A stretch of 64,000 nt of DNA from Albidovulum sediminis. GTDB lineage: Bacteria; Pseudomonadota; Alphaproteobacteria; Rhodobacterales; Rhodobacteraceae. Of the stretch, positions 55,307-64,000 are shown piece by piece; the first letter of the stretch is position 1; the number at the start of each line of letters is the position of its first letter. The translations under genes were made by a program, and so were the position numbers. The stretch spans positions 2,282,245-2,346,244 of the forward strand of contig NZ_JAOCQF010000001.1 in assembly GCF_025380365.1 (NCBI RefSeq). Reading direction: 5' to 3'. The notes under the pieces are model-generated. The model ran no database searches. It had not been told where the DNA came from and saw nothing but the letters and a program-made list of their open reading frames with translations.

Positions 55307-55894
55307 TCAGTGCAGGGTCGAGGCGAAGCGGATCGAGACCGCCTGATAGTCGATCCCGTCCAGGTCCATGACCCGCCCGGCCGCGCTCATGTCAAGGCGG
55401 CAGCGCGCGGCCCACCGGGTCCAGTTCGTCGGAAGCAACGCCAGCATCTGGGTGATGCCATATTCCCGTGCGGTGCGGGACATTTCCTGCACCATCCGGA
55501 AATGGACACCGCGCCGGATCGAGGCGGGAACGGACTGCATGACGAAACCGCGCGTGACCTCCCAGATGCGTGGGTCTACAGGCGCTTCGAAATCCAGCAA
55601 ATCGCTTGGGATTGTATCCAGAAGACCGCGCTGCGCGTCGCGAATCATGTAGCTGTAGATCCCGCAGCGCGCTGTGGTCGGCGTCATCCGCAGCCCGCCC
55701 AGGACCTCGCCATATTCATGGACAGCCAGCCAGCGGCTGGCGGGGGTGTCGTACTGGTCGTACTCCATCCCCATCGCCTCGGGCAGATTCCACTTCTTGT
55801 GCACGATGAAGGACTGTCGTCGCGCACGCATGAAGTTGGCGAAAAGCTCGCCATGGTTGTGCAGATTAGCAAAAGAGAGGGTCGTGCTTTCCAT
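55307..55894 (-). CDS. Acyl-homoserine lactone synthase (LuxI family)
   Basis: A 195-residue LuxI-type synthase. The conserved residues are present: Arg26, Phe29, Trp35, Asp46, Asp49, Arg69, Glu112 and Arg115 (WEVTRGFV). It makes an acyl-homoserine lactone from S-adenosylmethionine and acyl-ACP; the chain length cannot be told. It is 59 bp downstream of luxR on the same strand. Confidence 0.93.
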   Translation of the reverse strand: MESTTLSFANLHNHGELFANFMRARRQSFIVHKKWNLPEAMGMEYDQYDTPASRWLAVHEYGEVLGGLRMTPTTARCGIYSYMIRDAQRGLLDTIPSDLLDFEAPVDPRIWEVTRGFVMQSVPASIRRGVHFRMVQEMSRTAREYGITQMLALLPTNWTRWAARCRLDMSAAGRVMDLDGIDYQAVSIRFASTLH

Positions 55895-55926
55895 TGCCCA
55901 CCGTAGCCCGCCTCTTGTTTAGCTCT

Positions 55927-55946
55927 AAGTCCGTGTGAACACGACT
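55927..55946. promoter_or_regulatory. Imperfect palindrome upstream of luxI
   Basis: On the plus strand AAGTCCGTGTGAACACGACT has GTGT/ACAC inner arms and AGTC/GACT outer arms. It is 20 bp long and about 33 bp from the luxI ATG, the place for a lux box, but lacks the CTG...CAG of the canonical site. Confidence 0.3.
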
Positions 55947-55953
55947 TCTTTTT

Positions 55954-56565
55954 TCAGATCAACCGATAATCACGTGCACGCTGTACTGCTTCCGCAGTTG
56001 TGCGCGCCAAAAGAGCCTGCCGAACGGAGTTCAGACGGGCCTTCAGCGCGCTTTCGGAAATCTTCAGTTTCGCTGCTGCGGCGGCATAGCGATCACCGTC
56101 GGCAATCAACCGCAGCGCGTCGACCTGAGCCTTCGACAGCCTCGTCGGCGGCTCGGTCATGTCGTGGAGATTGGTGATGATCGAGGCGAAGGCTTCGATC
56201 TCCGCATCGGTGAATTCGCGGTCCGACCGGCTTGCAGACGCGATCGTGCGCGACTTGATCGGGCCGCAGGCCACGGCGAAACCGTAGATCATGCCGAATT
56301 CCCGCGCCTGGCCGAGGATGTCGAACGGGTCGGGGATGGTGATCTCGCTCCAGCGGGCGGTGCCGGTGGTGCTGAAACCCCAGGCGATGATCGGGTCGCG
56401 CAGTGCGAAAGCCTCTTCGGTGTAGCGATCCGTCCATTCCCTTGGATAGGTCTGGTGGTGCAGGAGCGGCAGCGCGAAACGGATGTGCAAGGCAAAGAAA
56501 AATCCGCCCGGAGACATCAGGGAGAGGCGGTGAAGATGAAGTTCTATACCGGAACGCAAGGACAT
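55954..56565 (-). CDS. LuxR-family transcriptional regulator
   Basis: A protein of about 203 residues. The autoinducer-binding domain keeps Trp44, Tyr48, Asp57, Pro58 and Trp72 (YPREWTDRY, RDPIIAWG, ARWSEI). The C-terminal helix-turn-helix is LSKAQVDALRLIADGDRYAAAAAKLKISESALKARL in outline. It is shorter than usual LuxR proteins (about 230-250), so the start may lie elsewhere; ATG 56565 is the best I see. It probably binds the lactone made by the adjacent LuxI and controls luxI. Confidence 0.88.
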   Translation of the reverse strand: MSLRSGIELHLHRLSLMSPGGFFFALHIRFALPLLHHQTYPREWTDRYTEEAFALRDPIIAWGFSTTGTARWSEITIPDPFDILGQAREFGMIYGFAVACGPIKSRTIASASRSDREFTDAEIEAFASIITNLHDMTEPPTRLSKAQVDALRLIADGDRYAAAAAKLKISESALKARLNSVRQALLARTTAEAVQRARDYRLI

Positions 56566-56588
56566 GATGATTGAATGAGTTACCCTAT

Positions 56589-56598
56589 GGACATGTCC
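56589..56598. promoter_or_regulatory. 10-bp perfect palindrome at the luxR transcription start
   Basis: GGACATGTCC lies between the predicted -10 box and the luxR ATG, where a bound regulator would block transcription. It may also be a chance palindrome. Confidence 0.35.
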
Positions 56599-56599
56599 T

Positions 56600-56628
56600 T
56601 TTAGACAAGTTGCCTTTTGCGCGGTCAA
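56600..56628 (-). promoter_or_regulatory. Sigma70-type promoter of luxR
   Basis: On the minus strand TTGACC (56623-56628) and TCTAAA (56600-56605) are exactly 17 bp apart, about 35 bp before the luxR ATG. Confidence 0.6.
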
Positions 56629-56643
56629 CTGTAAATTATGAAG

Positions 56644-56939
56644 CATGTCCAGCAGGTTGAAAGTGTTGCAGTTGCAGCGATCAACCCGGCCCCTTGAAAG
56701 AGGGGCAAGAAACTGCGGGACATGTTGGTGCGGTACGGGTGTTGGAGTTTGTGGGTGCAACTCCGGTTGCGAAAGGTCTGCTGCCAGACCTGATCGGCTT
56801 GCGTGTCGAATGGACCACGACGGCCAACATAGGATCGAACCAGGAAACGAATCAGCGTTTCTGAGTGCTTGAGTGTGTGAATCTGGCCCGTATGGCCAAC
56901 AAACAGAAACCCCCGCAGAGCTCGTACTGCGGGGGTTTT
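56644..56939 (+). ncRNA. Candidate structured small RNA divergent from luxR
   Basis: The 435-bp gap between luxR and rplQ holds no convincing gene but several dyads on the plus strand. An outer stem CATGTCC (56644-56650)/GGACATG (56718-56724) encloses two hairpins: GGTTGA...TCAACC (56655-56686) and CCCCTT-GAAA-GAGGGG (56690-56705, GNRA loop). Three more follow: GGAGTT...AACTCC (56744-56764), GGTCTG-CTGC-CAGACC (56775-56790) and about GAAACG...CGTTTC (56844-56861). A terminator with TTTT ends it (56910-56939). TTGCCT (56610-56615) and TAAATT (56632-56637), 16 bp apart, would start transcription at about 56644, exactly at the outer stem. I do not recognise a known RNA family. Confidence 0.4.
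56910..56939. terminator. Bidirectional rho-independent terminator
   Basis: CCCCCGCAG-AGCTCGTA-CTGCGGGGG (56910-56935), a perfect nine-base-pair stem. Plus strand: followed by TTTTCGTTTTG. Minus strand: followed by TTTCTGTTTG. It ends the alpha operon after rplQ and would also end a plus-strand RNA. Confidence 0.85.
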
Positions 56940-57000
56940 CGTTTTGATTCCGGTGACTTGAGCGTGCGGCCGGATCCAGGTCCGGCCGCGCCTGTCCGAA

Positions 57001-57420
57001 TCAGGCTTCGACGGAGTCTTCGGCCGCGGTGCGCGCCTTGTCGGCAGCGCCCTTGGCGGCGGGGTCGCGATCCACGAACTCGATGATGGCCATCGGGGCC
57101 ATGTCGCCGTAGCGGAACCCGGCCTTCATGATTCGCAGGTAGCCGCCCTGACGGTCCTTGTAGCGCGGGCCCAGAACCTCGAAGAGGCGCGCCACGAGCG
57201 CGTCCTGCTTGAGCTGCGAGGCAGCCTGGCGACGAGCGTGCAGGTCGCCGCGCTTGGCCAGCGTGACCAGCTTTTCGACGATCGGGCGCAGTTCCTTGGC
57301 CTTCGGGAGGGTGGTCTTGATCTGTTCGTGCTCGATGAGCGAACCGGCCATGTTGGCCCAAAGGGCCTTGCGGTGTTCGTGGGTGCGGTTCAGGCGGCGA
57401 TAGCCGCGGGCGTGACGCAT
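57001..57420 (-). CDS. rplQ: 50S ribosomal protein L17
   Basis: A 139-residue L17 beginning [20 protein letters not shown]. It has the usual core and an alanine-rich C-terminal extension. It is the last gene of the alpha operon, followed by a terminator. Confidence 0.98.
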   Translation of the reverse strand: MRHARGYRRLNRTHEHRKALWANMAGSLIEHEQIKTTLPKAKELRPIVEKLVTLAKRGDLHARRQAASQLKQDALVARLFEVLGPRYKDRQGGYLRIMKAGFRYGDMAPMAIIEFVDRDPAAKGAADKARTAAEDSVEA

Positions 57421-57538
57421 GGTGATCTCCTATCGTATCGTTTTGCTTTGTGTTGCCAGCCTGCGTTGGACTGGCGTCGTTGGGGCGGGATTGCCCGGGT
57501 AGCAGGTCAGGCGCGGATCAAGCCGCGCCCTTCCGATA

Positions 57539-58555
57539 TCAGAACTGGTCCTCGAACCGCTTGGCGAGATCCTCGATGTTCTCCGGCGGCCAGTCCTCGA
57601 CTTCCATGCCAAGGTGCAGGCCCATGCCCGAAAGCACTTCCTTGATCTCGTTCAGCGACTTGCGGCCGAAGTTCGGGGTGCGCAGCATCTCCGCTTCGGT
57701 CTTCTGGATGAGATCGCCGATGTAGACGATGTTGTCGTTCTTGAGGCAGTTGGCCGAACGGACCGACAGCTCAAGCTCATCGACTTTCTTGAGCAGAAGC
57801 GGATTGAACTCCAGCCCGTCGTCCACTTCGCCTTTCGAGGCCGATTCCGGCTCCTCGAAGTTGACGAAGATGCCCAGCTGATCCTGAAGGATGCGCGCGG
57901 CATAGGCCACCGCGTCTTCGGGCGTGAGCGAGCCGTCGGTTTCGATCTTCATGGTCAGCTTGTCGTAGTCGAGCACCTGCCCCTCGCGGGTCGGCTGAAC
58001 CTCGTAGCTGACCTTCTTGACCGGCGAGTAGATCGCATCGATCGGGATCAGGCCGATCGGCGCGTCCTCGGGCCGGTTCTTGTCGGCGGCGACGTAGCCC
58101 TTGCCGGTGTCCACAGTCAGTTCCATGAACAGGTCCGCGCCCTCGTCGAGGTGGCAGATCACATGGTCCTTGTTGAGAACCTCGATCCCGTTCGATTCCG
58201 AGATGTCGCCGGCGGTCACGATGCCCGGGCCCTTGGCCGAAATCGACAGCCGCTTCGGCCCTTCGACTTCCATCTTCAGGCTGACGCCCTTGAGGTTGAG
58301 GACGATGTCGGTCACGTCCTCACGCACGCCGGAGACGGACGAAAACTCGTGCAGGACGTTGTCGATCTGGACGGAGGTGATCGCAGCGCCTTGCAGCGAC
58401 GACAGCAGCACGCGGCGCAGCGCGTTGCCGAGCGTCAGGCCGAAGCCACGCTCCAGCGGCTCGGCGATGACGACGGCCTGGCGCTGCGGATCGTTGCCCG
58501 GCCGCACGTCAAGCTGCGCCGGCTTGATCAGCTCGTCCCAGTTCTTGTGGATCAT
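57539..58555 (-). CDS. rpoA: DNA-directed RNA polymerase subunit alpha
   Basis: A 338-residue alpha subunit with both domains: the N-terminal assembly domain ([20 protein letters not shown]) and the C-terminal domain that contacts DNA and regulators ([19 protein letters not shown]). The start at 58555 ([10 protein letters not shown]) gives the usual alphaproteobacterial length. Confidence 0.98.
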   Translation of the reverse strand: MIHKNWDELIKPAQLDVRPGNDPQRQAVVIAEPLERGFGLTLGNALRRVLLSSLQGAAITSVQIDNVLHEFSSVSGVREDVTDIVLNLKGVSLKMEVEGPKRLSISAKGPGIVTAGDISESNGIEVLNKDHVICHLDEGADLFMELTVDTGKGYVAADKNRPEDAPIGLIPIDAIYSPVKKVSYEVQPTREGQVLDYDKLTMKIETDGSLTPEDAVAYAARILQDQLGIFVNFEEPESASKGEVDDGLEFNPLLLKKVDELELSVRSANCLKNDNIVYIGDLIQKTEAEMLRTPNFGRKSLNEIKEVLSGMGLHLGMEVEDWPPENIEDLAKRFEDQF

Positions 58556-58675
58556 GAGGTCTGCCTCCATACCTGTTCCCGGCACATGTCCGAATACCGG
58601 GAACGCCCGAGGATAAAACGCGAAAGCGGACCGGGGCCGGACATTGTGCCCGACCCCGGCCGCCACAAAGTCGTG

Positions 58676-59065
58676 TCAGACGCGCCGACGCTTCGGCGGA
58701 CGGCAGCCGTTGTGCGCGATGGGCGTCACGTCGCGGATCGACGTGATGTTGAAACCGACGGCCGCCAGCGCGCGCAGCGCGGATTCACGACCCGAACCCG
58801 GGCCCTGAACTTCGACCTCGATCGTCTTCACGCCATGTTCCTGCGCCTTGCGGCCCGCGTCTTCGGCGGCCATCTGGGCGGCGTAGGGGGTCGACTTGCG
58901 CGAGCCCTTGAAACCCATGGTGCCGGCCGAGGACCACGCGATCGCGTTGCCCTGGACGTCGGAGATCAGGATCTTGGTGTTGTTGAAGGAGGAGTTCACA
59001 TGCGCCACACCGGCGGCGATGTTCTTGCGCTCCTTGCGCTTCATGCGGGTCTTGTCGCGTGCCAT
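58676..59065 (-). CDS. rpsK: 30S ribosomal protein S11
   Basis: A 129-residue S11 with [16 protein letters not shown] and [13 protein letters not shown], ending RPPKRRRV. It is full length, 15 bp downstream of rpsM. Confidence 0.98.
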   Translation of the reverse strand: MARDKTRMKRKERKNIAAGVAHVNSSFNNTKILISDVQGNAIAWSSAGTMGFKGSRKSTPYAAQMAAEDAGRKAQEHGVKTIEVEVQGPGSGRESALRALAAVGFNITSIRDVTPIAHNGCRPPKRRRV

Positions 59066-59080
59066 ATCTGAACCCTCCCC

Positions 59081-59449
59081 TTACTTCTTCTTGCCGGCGA
59101 TCGGTTTCGCCGGGCCCTTGCGGGTGCGGGCGTTGGTGTGGGTGCGCTGGCCGCGAACCGGCAGGTTCTTGCGGTGGCGCAGGCCACGGTAGCATCCAAG
59201 GTCCATCAGACGCTTGATGTTCATGGTGACTTCACGGCGCAGGTCGCCCTCGACCGTGTAGTTCGCGTCGATGTGTTCGCGGATGGCCAGAACTTCGGCA
59301 TCGGAAAGATCGTTCACACGGCGGGCTTCGTCGATGCTGACCGCCGCGCAGATCTTGCGGGCGACATCGGGGCCGATGCCATGGATGTACTGAAGGGCGA
59401 TGGGGACGCGTTTCCCCGTCGGGATGTTGACGCCAGCAATACGTGCCAC
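59081..59449 (-). CDS. rpsM: 30S ribosomal protein S13
   Basis: A 122-residue S13 starting [20 protein letters not shown] and containing [15 protein letters not shown]. It is first in the rpsM-rpsK-rpoA-rplQ group and has its own promoter signal upstream. Confidence 0.98.
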   Translation of the reverse strand: MARIAGVNIPTGKRVPIALQYIHGIGPDVARKICAAVSIDEARRVNDLSDAEVLAIREHIDANYTVEGDLRREVTMNIKRLMDLGCYRGLRHRKNLPVRGQRTHTNARTRKGPAKPIAGKKK

Positions 59450-59595
59450 GCGTTTTGTCCTTTCGTTGCGGTTCCGTAGCGCCAGAACCTTTTTTCACAA
59501 CTTGGCCCGTGTCATGTCGCGGGCCGGCTTGGTTCGCCGCGATTCGGCTGAAGGAAATTTCAGCAAATCAAGACGATTCTCTTGCGAGACGCTGT

Positions 59596-59624
59596 GACCT
59601 AGTGGGTTTCCCCCGGCGCGTCAA
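59596..59624 (-). promoter_or_regulatory. Candidate promoter of rpsM-rpsK-rpoA-rplQ
   Basis: On the minus strand TTGACG (59619-59624) and TAGGTC (59596-59601) are 17 bp apart in the 185-bp adk-rpsM gap. The -35 is good, the -10 weak. The leader also holds GGCCCG...CGGGCC that could form a hairpin. Confidence 0.45.
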
Positions 59625-59634
59625 GAGAAGATGG

Positions 59635-60279
59635 TCAGCCCAGGATACCGGCGATCGACCGGGCCACGTCGTCGATCTCGGCCAGCCCGTCCACCGGCCT
59701 CAGCTTGCCCTTGGCGTAATAGTAGCCGATCAGCGGAGAGGTCTTCTTGTAGTACTCCATCAGCCGCTGCTTCAGGCTTTCCGCGTTGTCGTCGGCGCGG
59801 CGCTTGAGGTTGGTCGATCCGCAGTTGTCGCAGGTTCCGGGCTTCGACGTCGGCTTCGTCTCGTCGTGGAAGACCTCGCCGCAGTCGCCGCAGGTGAAGC
59901 GGCCGGCGATGCGGCGGACAAGGGCAGCGTCGTCCACCTGCATCTCGATCACGGCGTCCAGCGCCATGCCGTGTCGGTCCAGCAGCGCGCCCAGCGCGTC
60001 GGCCTGCGGCAGGGTCCGGGGAAAGCCGTCGAAGATGAAGCCGCCGGCCCGCGGAGCGCTCAGCTTTTCCTCGATCAGGCCGATGACGATCTCATCCGTG
60101 ACCAGATCGCCGCGGTCCATCACCTCTGCGACCTTGCGCCCCATCTCGGTCCCGCTGGTGCGCGCCTCGCGCAGCATGTCGCCGGTGGACAGCTGCACCA
60201 TGCCGCGCTCCTCGACCAGGCGCCGGGCCTGAGTTCCCTTGCCCGCCCCCGGCGGTCCCAAGAGGATGATGTTCGTCAT
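59635..60279 (-). CDS. adk: Adenylate kinase (zinc-binding lid type)
   Basis: A 214-residue adenylate kinase. P-loop [10 protein letters not shown] at 8-17, AMP site [10 protein letters not shown]. The LID carries four cysteines, C130/C133 (TCGDCG) and C150/C153 (TCDNCG), the pattern of zinc-containing adenylate kinases such as that of Paracoccus denitrificans. It balances ATP, ADP and AMP. It is 9 bp downstream of secY. Confidence 0.97.
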   Translation of the reverse strand: MTNIILLGPPGAGKGTQARRLVEERGMVQLSTGDMLREARTSGTEMGRKVAEVMDRGDLVTDEIVIGLIEEKLSAPRAGGFIFDGFPRTLPQADALGALLDRHGMALDAVIEMQVDDAALVRRIAGRFTCGDCGEVFHDETKPTSKPGTCDNCGSTNLKRRADDNAESLKQRLMEYYKKTSPLIGYYYAKGKLRPVDGLAEIDDVARSIAGILG

Positions 60280-60288
60280 TGGTCCCCC

Positions 60289-61650
<1,362 letters not shown>

Positions 61651-61751
61651 TCGCAGTCTCTTTCATGCAGAGCGCCGCCAACCGTTTTCCGGTCGGCGGC
61701 GCTTGGAAAACTGAAGCCTATGTAAGCGGCGCGCGCGCCGCCGACAACCGC

Positions 61752-62225
61752 TTATTCTGCCGCCGACGCGGTCGTGACCGAAAGCGTCCCGCCGGCCTTG
61801 GCCACCGCCTCGACCGCCGCCTTGGAGGCGCCGGTCACCGCGAGGCTCAGCTTGGCCGTAAGCTCGCCCTTGGCGAGGACGCGCACGCCATCAAGCTTGC
61901 GGCGGACGACGCCGGCCGCGACCAGCGCGTCCTCGGTGATCTCGGACTTGGCGTCAAGCTTGCCCGCGTCGACGAACTTCTGGATCACGCCCAGGTTCAC
62001 CACCGCAAAGCTCTTGGCGTTGGGCTTGTTGAAGCCGCGCTTCGGCAGGCGCCGGTAAAGCGGCATCTGGCCGCCTTCATAGCCGCCGATGGCGACGCCA
62101 GACCGCGACTTCTGGCCCTTGATACCACGGCCGGCGGTCTTGCCCTTGCCGGAGCCGGGACCACGCGCCACGCGCTTGGATTTCTTCGCCGCGCCCGGAT
62201 TGTCGCGGAGTTCGTGAAGTTTCAT
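61752..62225 (-). CDS. rplO: 50S ribosomal protein L15
   Basis: A 157-residue L15 starting [22 protein letters not shown] and containing [12 protein letters not shown] and [12 protein letters not shown]. The start at 62225 is fixed by homology and an AAGGAGAAG ribosome site. Confidence 0.98.
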   Translation of the reverse strand: MKLHELRDNPGAAKKSKRVARGPGSGKGKTAGRGIKGQKSRSGVAIGGYEGGQMPLYRRLPKRGFNKPNAKSFAVVNLGVIQKFVDAGKLDAKSEITEDALVAAGVVRRKLDGVRVLAKGELTAKLSLAVTGASKAAVEAVAKAGGTLSVTTASAAE

Positions 62226-62319
62226 GTCGCTTCTCCTTGGCCGGAACCGCCCCCGAAGCGAAACGGGACGGACACGGCATTTCTTGGTTTGTGAGTCGGA
62301 CCCTTCGGTCACCCGCGGG

Positions 62320-62348
62320 CGTATAAAGAAAAGCGCCGCCCCGGGCAA
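62320..62348 (-). promoter_or_regulatory. Candidate promoter of rplO-secY-adk overlapping a terminator
   Basis: On the minus strand TTGCCC (62343-62348) and TATACG (62320-62325) are exactly 17 bp apart. The -35 box lies in the terminator loop and the -10 just beyond its U-tract, so transcription could restart where it stopped. Confidence 0.4.
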
Positions 62349-62358
62349 GAGGCGGCGT
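62326..62358 (-). terminator. Terminator after the GFA-family gene
   Basis: On the minus strand CGCCGCC-TCTTGCCCGG-GGCGGCG is followed by CTTTTCTTT. It lies between the GFA gene and rplO. Confidence 0.65.
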
Positions 62359-62387
62359 CTCATCCCGGGATGTGCCCGGATACGCGC

Positions 62388-62828
62388 CTAGGACGGTGTC
62401 GGCCAGACAAACTCCGGCCGCAGCCCCGAATAGACCGGGCGGCCGTCCTTTGGTGCCGGGTAGCCTTTGGTCTCGTCCCAGAAGGCGTGGTATGTCGCCT
62501 TGGGGAACTTCGCGTCGTCATAACCCATCACATTCGGCACCGCGACGCGAATGCGCTTCTGCTTGTCATCAAGCATCAGGACGGCATTGCACTTCTCGCA
62601 CAGGCAGATTTCCAGTGGACCGTTCGGATTGTCGGCATTGAACGGCACCCGCTTCATCGCGGCCTCGTTGTCGGTCTTGATGTCGCCATGGTTGAAGAAC
62701 GCGACATGCGTCGTCTGCTGACCGGTGACCTTCTTGCAGACATTGCAGTGGCATTCGTGGTTGTCGATCGGTTCGGCCGTGACGCGCACTGGATGGTGCT
62801 CGCAGCCGCCTGCGTATTTCTGGGCCAT
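62388..62828 (-). CDS. GFA family (glutathione-dependent formaldehyde-activating/CENP-V fold) protein
   Basis: A 146-residue zinc protein. The GFA cysteine pattern is complete: C9, C26, C28, C31 (ECHCNVCKK) and C75, C77, C80 (ICLCEKC). Family members include Gfa, which was proposed to speed formation of S-hydroxymethylglutathione; the role of most is unknown. It stands inside the spc ribosomal operon between rpmD and rplO, with a terminator on each side, so it is probably a separate unit. The start at 62828 (MAQKYAGGCE) was chosen. Confidence 0.85.
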   Translation of the reverse strand: MAQKYAGGCEHHPVRVTAEPIDNHECHCNVCKKVTGQQTTHVAFFNHGDIKTDNEAAMKRVPFNADNPNGPLEICLCEKCNAVLMLDDKQKRIRVAVPNVMGYDDAKFPKATYHAFWDETKGYPAPKDGRPVYSGLRPEFVWPTPS

Positions 62829-62958
62829 GTGTCTCCCTCCGCTGATCACGCCATACCGGGAACCGCGCCGCGTCTGCAGTGGCGCCCGGCGGATCTGACG
62901 CAACGGCAAGCTAGCACCATTCACCTCGATTCGCGGAAGCATTGCGTGACCCGCAACG

Positions 62959-62986
62959 AAAAGACGCCCCGGTTTCCCGGAGCGTC
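62959..62986 (-). terminator. Terminator after rpmD
   Basis: On the minus strand GACGCTCCGGG-AAA-CCGGGGCGTC is followed by TTTTCGTT, 31 bp after the rpmD stop. It would end the spc operon there. Confidence 0.75.
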
Positions 62987-63016
62987 CGAACACTTGGTGA
63001 AGGGTCTTGAGGCGAC

Positions 63017-63208
63017 TCAGCCGCGCTCTTCGACGATCTTCACGAGATGCGGGATCTTGTTGACCATGCCGCGGACCGCGGGCGTGTCTTCGAGTTCGCG
63101 CGTCTTGTGCATCTTGTTCAGGCCGAGCCCGATCAGCGTCTGGCGCTGGATGTCCGGGCGACGGGCCGGCGAAGCGATCTGCTTCACCACGATGGTTTTC
63201 TTGGCCAT
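63017..63208 (-). CDS. rpmD: 50S ribosomal protein L30
   Basis: A 63-residue L30 ([36 protein letters not shown]). It is full length, 12 bp after rpsE. Confidence 0.97.
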   Translation of the reverse strand: MAKKTIVVKQIASPARRPDIQRQTLIGLGLNKMHKTRELEDTPAVRGMVNKIPHLVKIVEERG

Positions 63209-63220
63209 GACCGCTGCTCC

Positions 63221-63796
63221 TTACGCTTCCGCCGCTTCGGGCTCGGACCGTTTCAGGACGTCGGCCACCTTCTTGCCGCGGCGTTGCGCGACCATGCGGG
63301 GGCTGGCTTCCTTCTTCAGACCGTCCATCGTGGCGCGGATCATGTTGTAGGGGTTCTGCGAACCGAGCGACTTGGCGACGACGTCCTGCACACCCAGCAT
63401 CTCGAACACGGCGCGCATCGGGCCGCCGGCGATGATGCCGGTCCCCGGAACGGCGGTCCGCATCACGACCTTGCCGGCGCCGTGGCGGCCTTCGATGTCG
63501 TGGTGCAGGGTGCGGCCGTCGCGCAGCGCAACGCGAACCATCGAGCGCTTGGCCTGTTCGGTCGCCTTGCGGATCGCTTCCGGCACTTCCTTGGCCTTGC
63601 CCTTGCCGAATCCGACACGACCGCGCTGGTCACCGACCACCACGAGTGCCGCAAAGCCGAAGCGCTTGCCGCCCTTCACCGTCTTCGAGACGCGGTTGAT
63701 CGCGACGAGGCGATCGGCGAATTCCGGGGTTTCCTCGCGCTCGCGGCGGTCTTCGCGGCGATCGCGGCCTTCCCGGCGGTTTTCTCTCTCTGCCAT
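63221..63796 (-). CDS. rpsE: 30S ribosomal protein S5
   Basis: A 191-residue S5. [21 protein letters not shown] and [17 protein letters not shown] are the RNA-binding core. The first 25 residues are an Arg/Glu-rich extension common in alphaproteobacteria. The start at 63796 ([10 protein letters not shown]) was chosen. Confidence 0.97.
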   Translation of the reverse strand: MAERENRREGRDRREDRREREETPEFADRLVAINRVSKTVKGGKRFGFAALVVVGDQRGRVGFGKGKAKEVPEAIRKATEQAKRSMVRVALRDGRTLHHDIEGRHGAGKVVMRTAVPGTGIIAGGPMRAVFEMLGVQDVVAKSLGSQNPYNMIRATMDGLKKEASPRMVAQRRGKKVADVLKRSEPEAAEA

Positions 63797-63920
63797 GAGG
63801 CATTCCTTGCATGGTGGCGCGGGCTGCGCGCCGTTCGGGCCAATCCTGGTGTCGCCGGCCTGGCCGGGACCCGGATCATCGGGGTGGCGTGCCCGCAACA
63901 GGGAACGCCACCCGCATGGA

Positions 63921-64000
63921 TCAGAACTTCAGGCCGCCTTCACGGGCGGCATCGGCCAGCGCCTTGATCTTCCCGTGGAACAGGAAGCCGCCGCGGTCGA
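63921..64000 (-). CDS. rplR: 50S ribosomal protein L18, C-terminal fragment
   Basis: The minus-strand frame entering from the window edge ends [18 protein letters not shown]...GGLKF then TGA (63921-63923). This is the conserved L18 C-terminus and the place where rplR is expected, upstream of rpsE. Confidence 0.93.
   Translation of the reverse strand, partial: DRGGFLFHGKIKALADAAREGGLKF

Noticed and set aside
55927-55946. Canonical lux box in front of luxI
   Set aside because: The palindrome is imperfect (inner and outer arms are half a base out of register) and lacks the CTG-N10-CAG pattern, so it is listed only as a weak site.
56645-56872. A 75-codon plus-strand frame between luxR and rplQ
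   Set aside because: It has no ribosome site, an unusual Cys/Arg-rich composition, and coincides with the dyads of the candidate structured RNA.

Overview
This window is chromosomal DNA from a high-GC alphaproteobacterium, most likely a member of the Rhodobacteraceae (Rhodobacter/Paracoccus relatives). The evidence is a bztABCD-type amino-acid ABC operon, an ATP12 chaperone, a zinc-type adenylate kinase, an XrtD-like exosortase fused to EpsI, a rpmH-rnpA-yidD...ttcA...yidC-MOSC-engB-argB gene order, and intergenic repeats of a kind I recall from this family. All calls come from reading the sequence and the translations; no database search was run.

Layout. 1-7.6 kb is housekeeping and metabolism: the end of an ornithine-cyclodeaminase-type gene, an MFS transporter, zapE, an LLM flavin oxidoreductase, folC, accD and a DadA/OrdL-type oxidoreductase. 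7.7-33.8 kb is an exopolysaccharide/secondary-metabolite region. One half is a tight six-gene minus-strand operon (23036 to 7742): a type I PKS, a GT2 glycosyltransferase, an NRPS, a 4'-phosphopantetheinyl transferase, an SGNH-like membrane-anchored protein and an O-antigen-polymerase-like membrane protein. The other half holds glycosyltransferases, wecB, a GT26 enzyme, an alpha/alpha-toroid protein, an XrtD/EpsI exosortase and a secreted glycosidase-like protein with RTX repeats. A tRNA-Arg(ACG) gene follows.

34-46 kb holds an orphan histidine kinase, rpmH-rnpA-yidD, ttcA, an EAL phosphodiesterase, yidC, a MOSC protein, engB, an SDR, argB, a ferredoxin-like protein and a SixA-like phosphatase. 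46-51 kb is bztABCD. 51-55.3 kb is an ATP12/HAD/RluA/crcB operon plus rarA. 55.3-56.6 kb is a luxR-luxI quorum-sensing pair. 56.6-57 kb is an intergenic stretch that looks like a structured RNA ending in a terminator. 57-64 kb is the end of the spc operon and the alpha operon (rplR, rpsE, rpmD, rplO, secY, adk, rpsM, rpsK, rpoA, rplQ), interrupted by a GFA-family gene boxed in by terminators.

The best candidate for an undescribed system is the PKS-NRPS operon. The NRPS has a formyltransferase domain, only the C-terminal half of a condensation domain, an adenylation domain split by a luciferase-like monooxygenase with a glycine-like specificity code, and a carrier protein. The PKS has the unusual order KS-AT-KR-DH-ACP-TE. 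Together they could load, formylate and oxidise an amino acid, extend it once, reduce and dehydrate it, and release it. The glycosyltransferase, SGNH protein and polymerase co-transcribed with them suggest the product is tied to a glycan. That link is inference.
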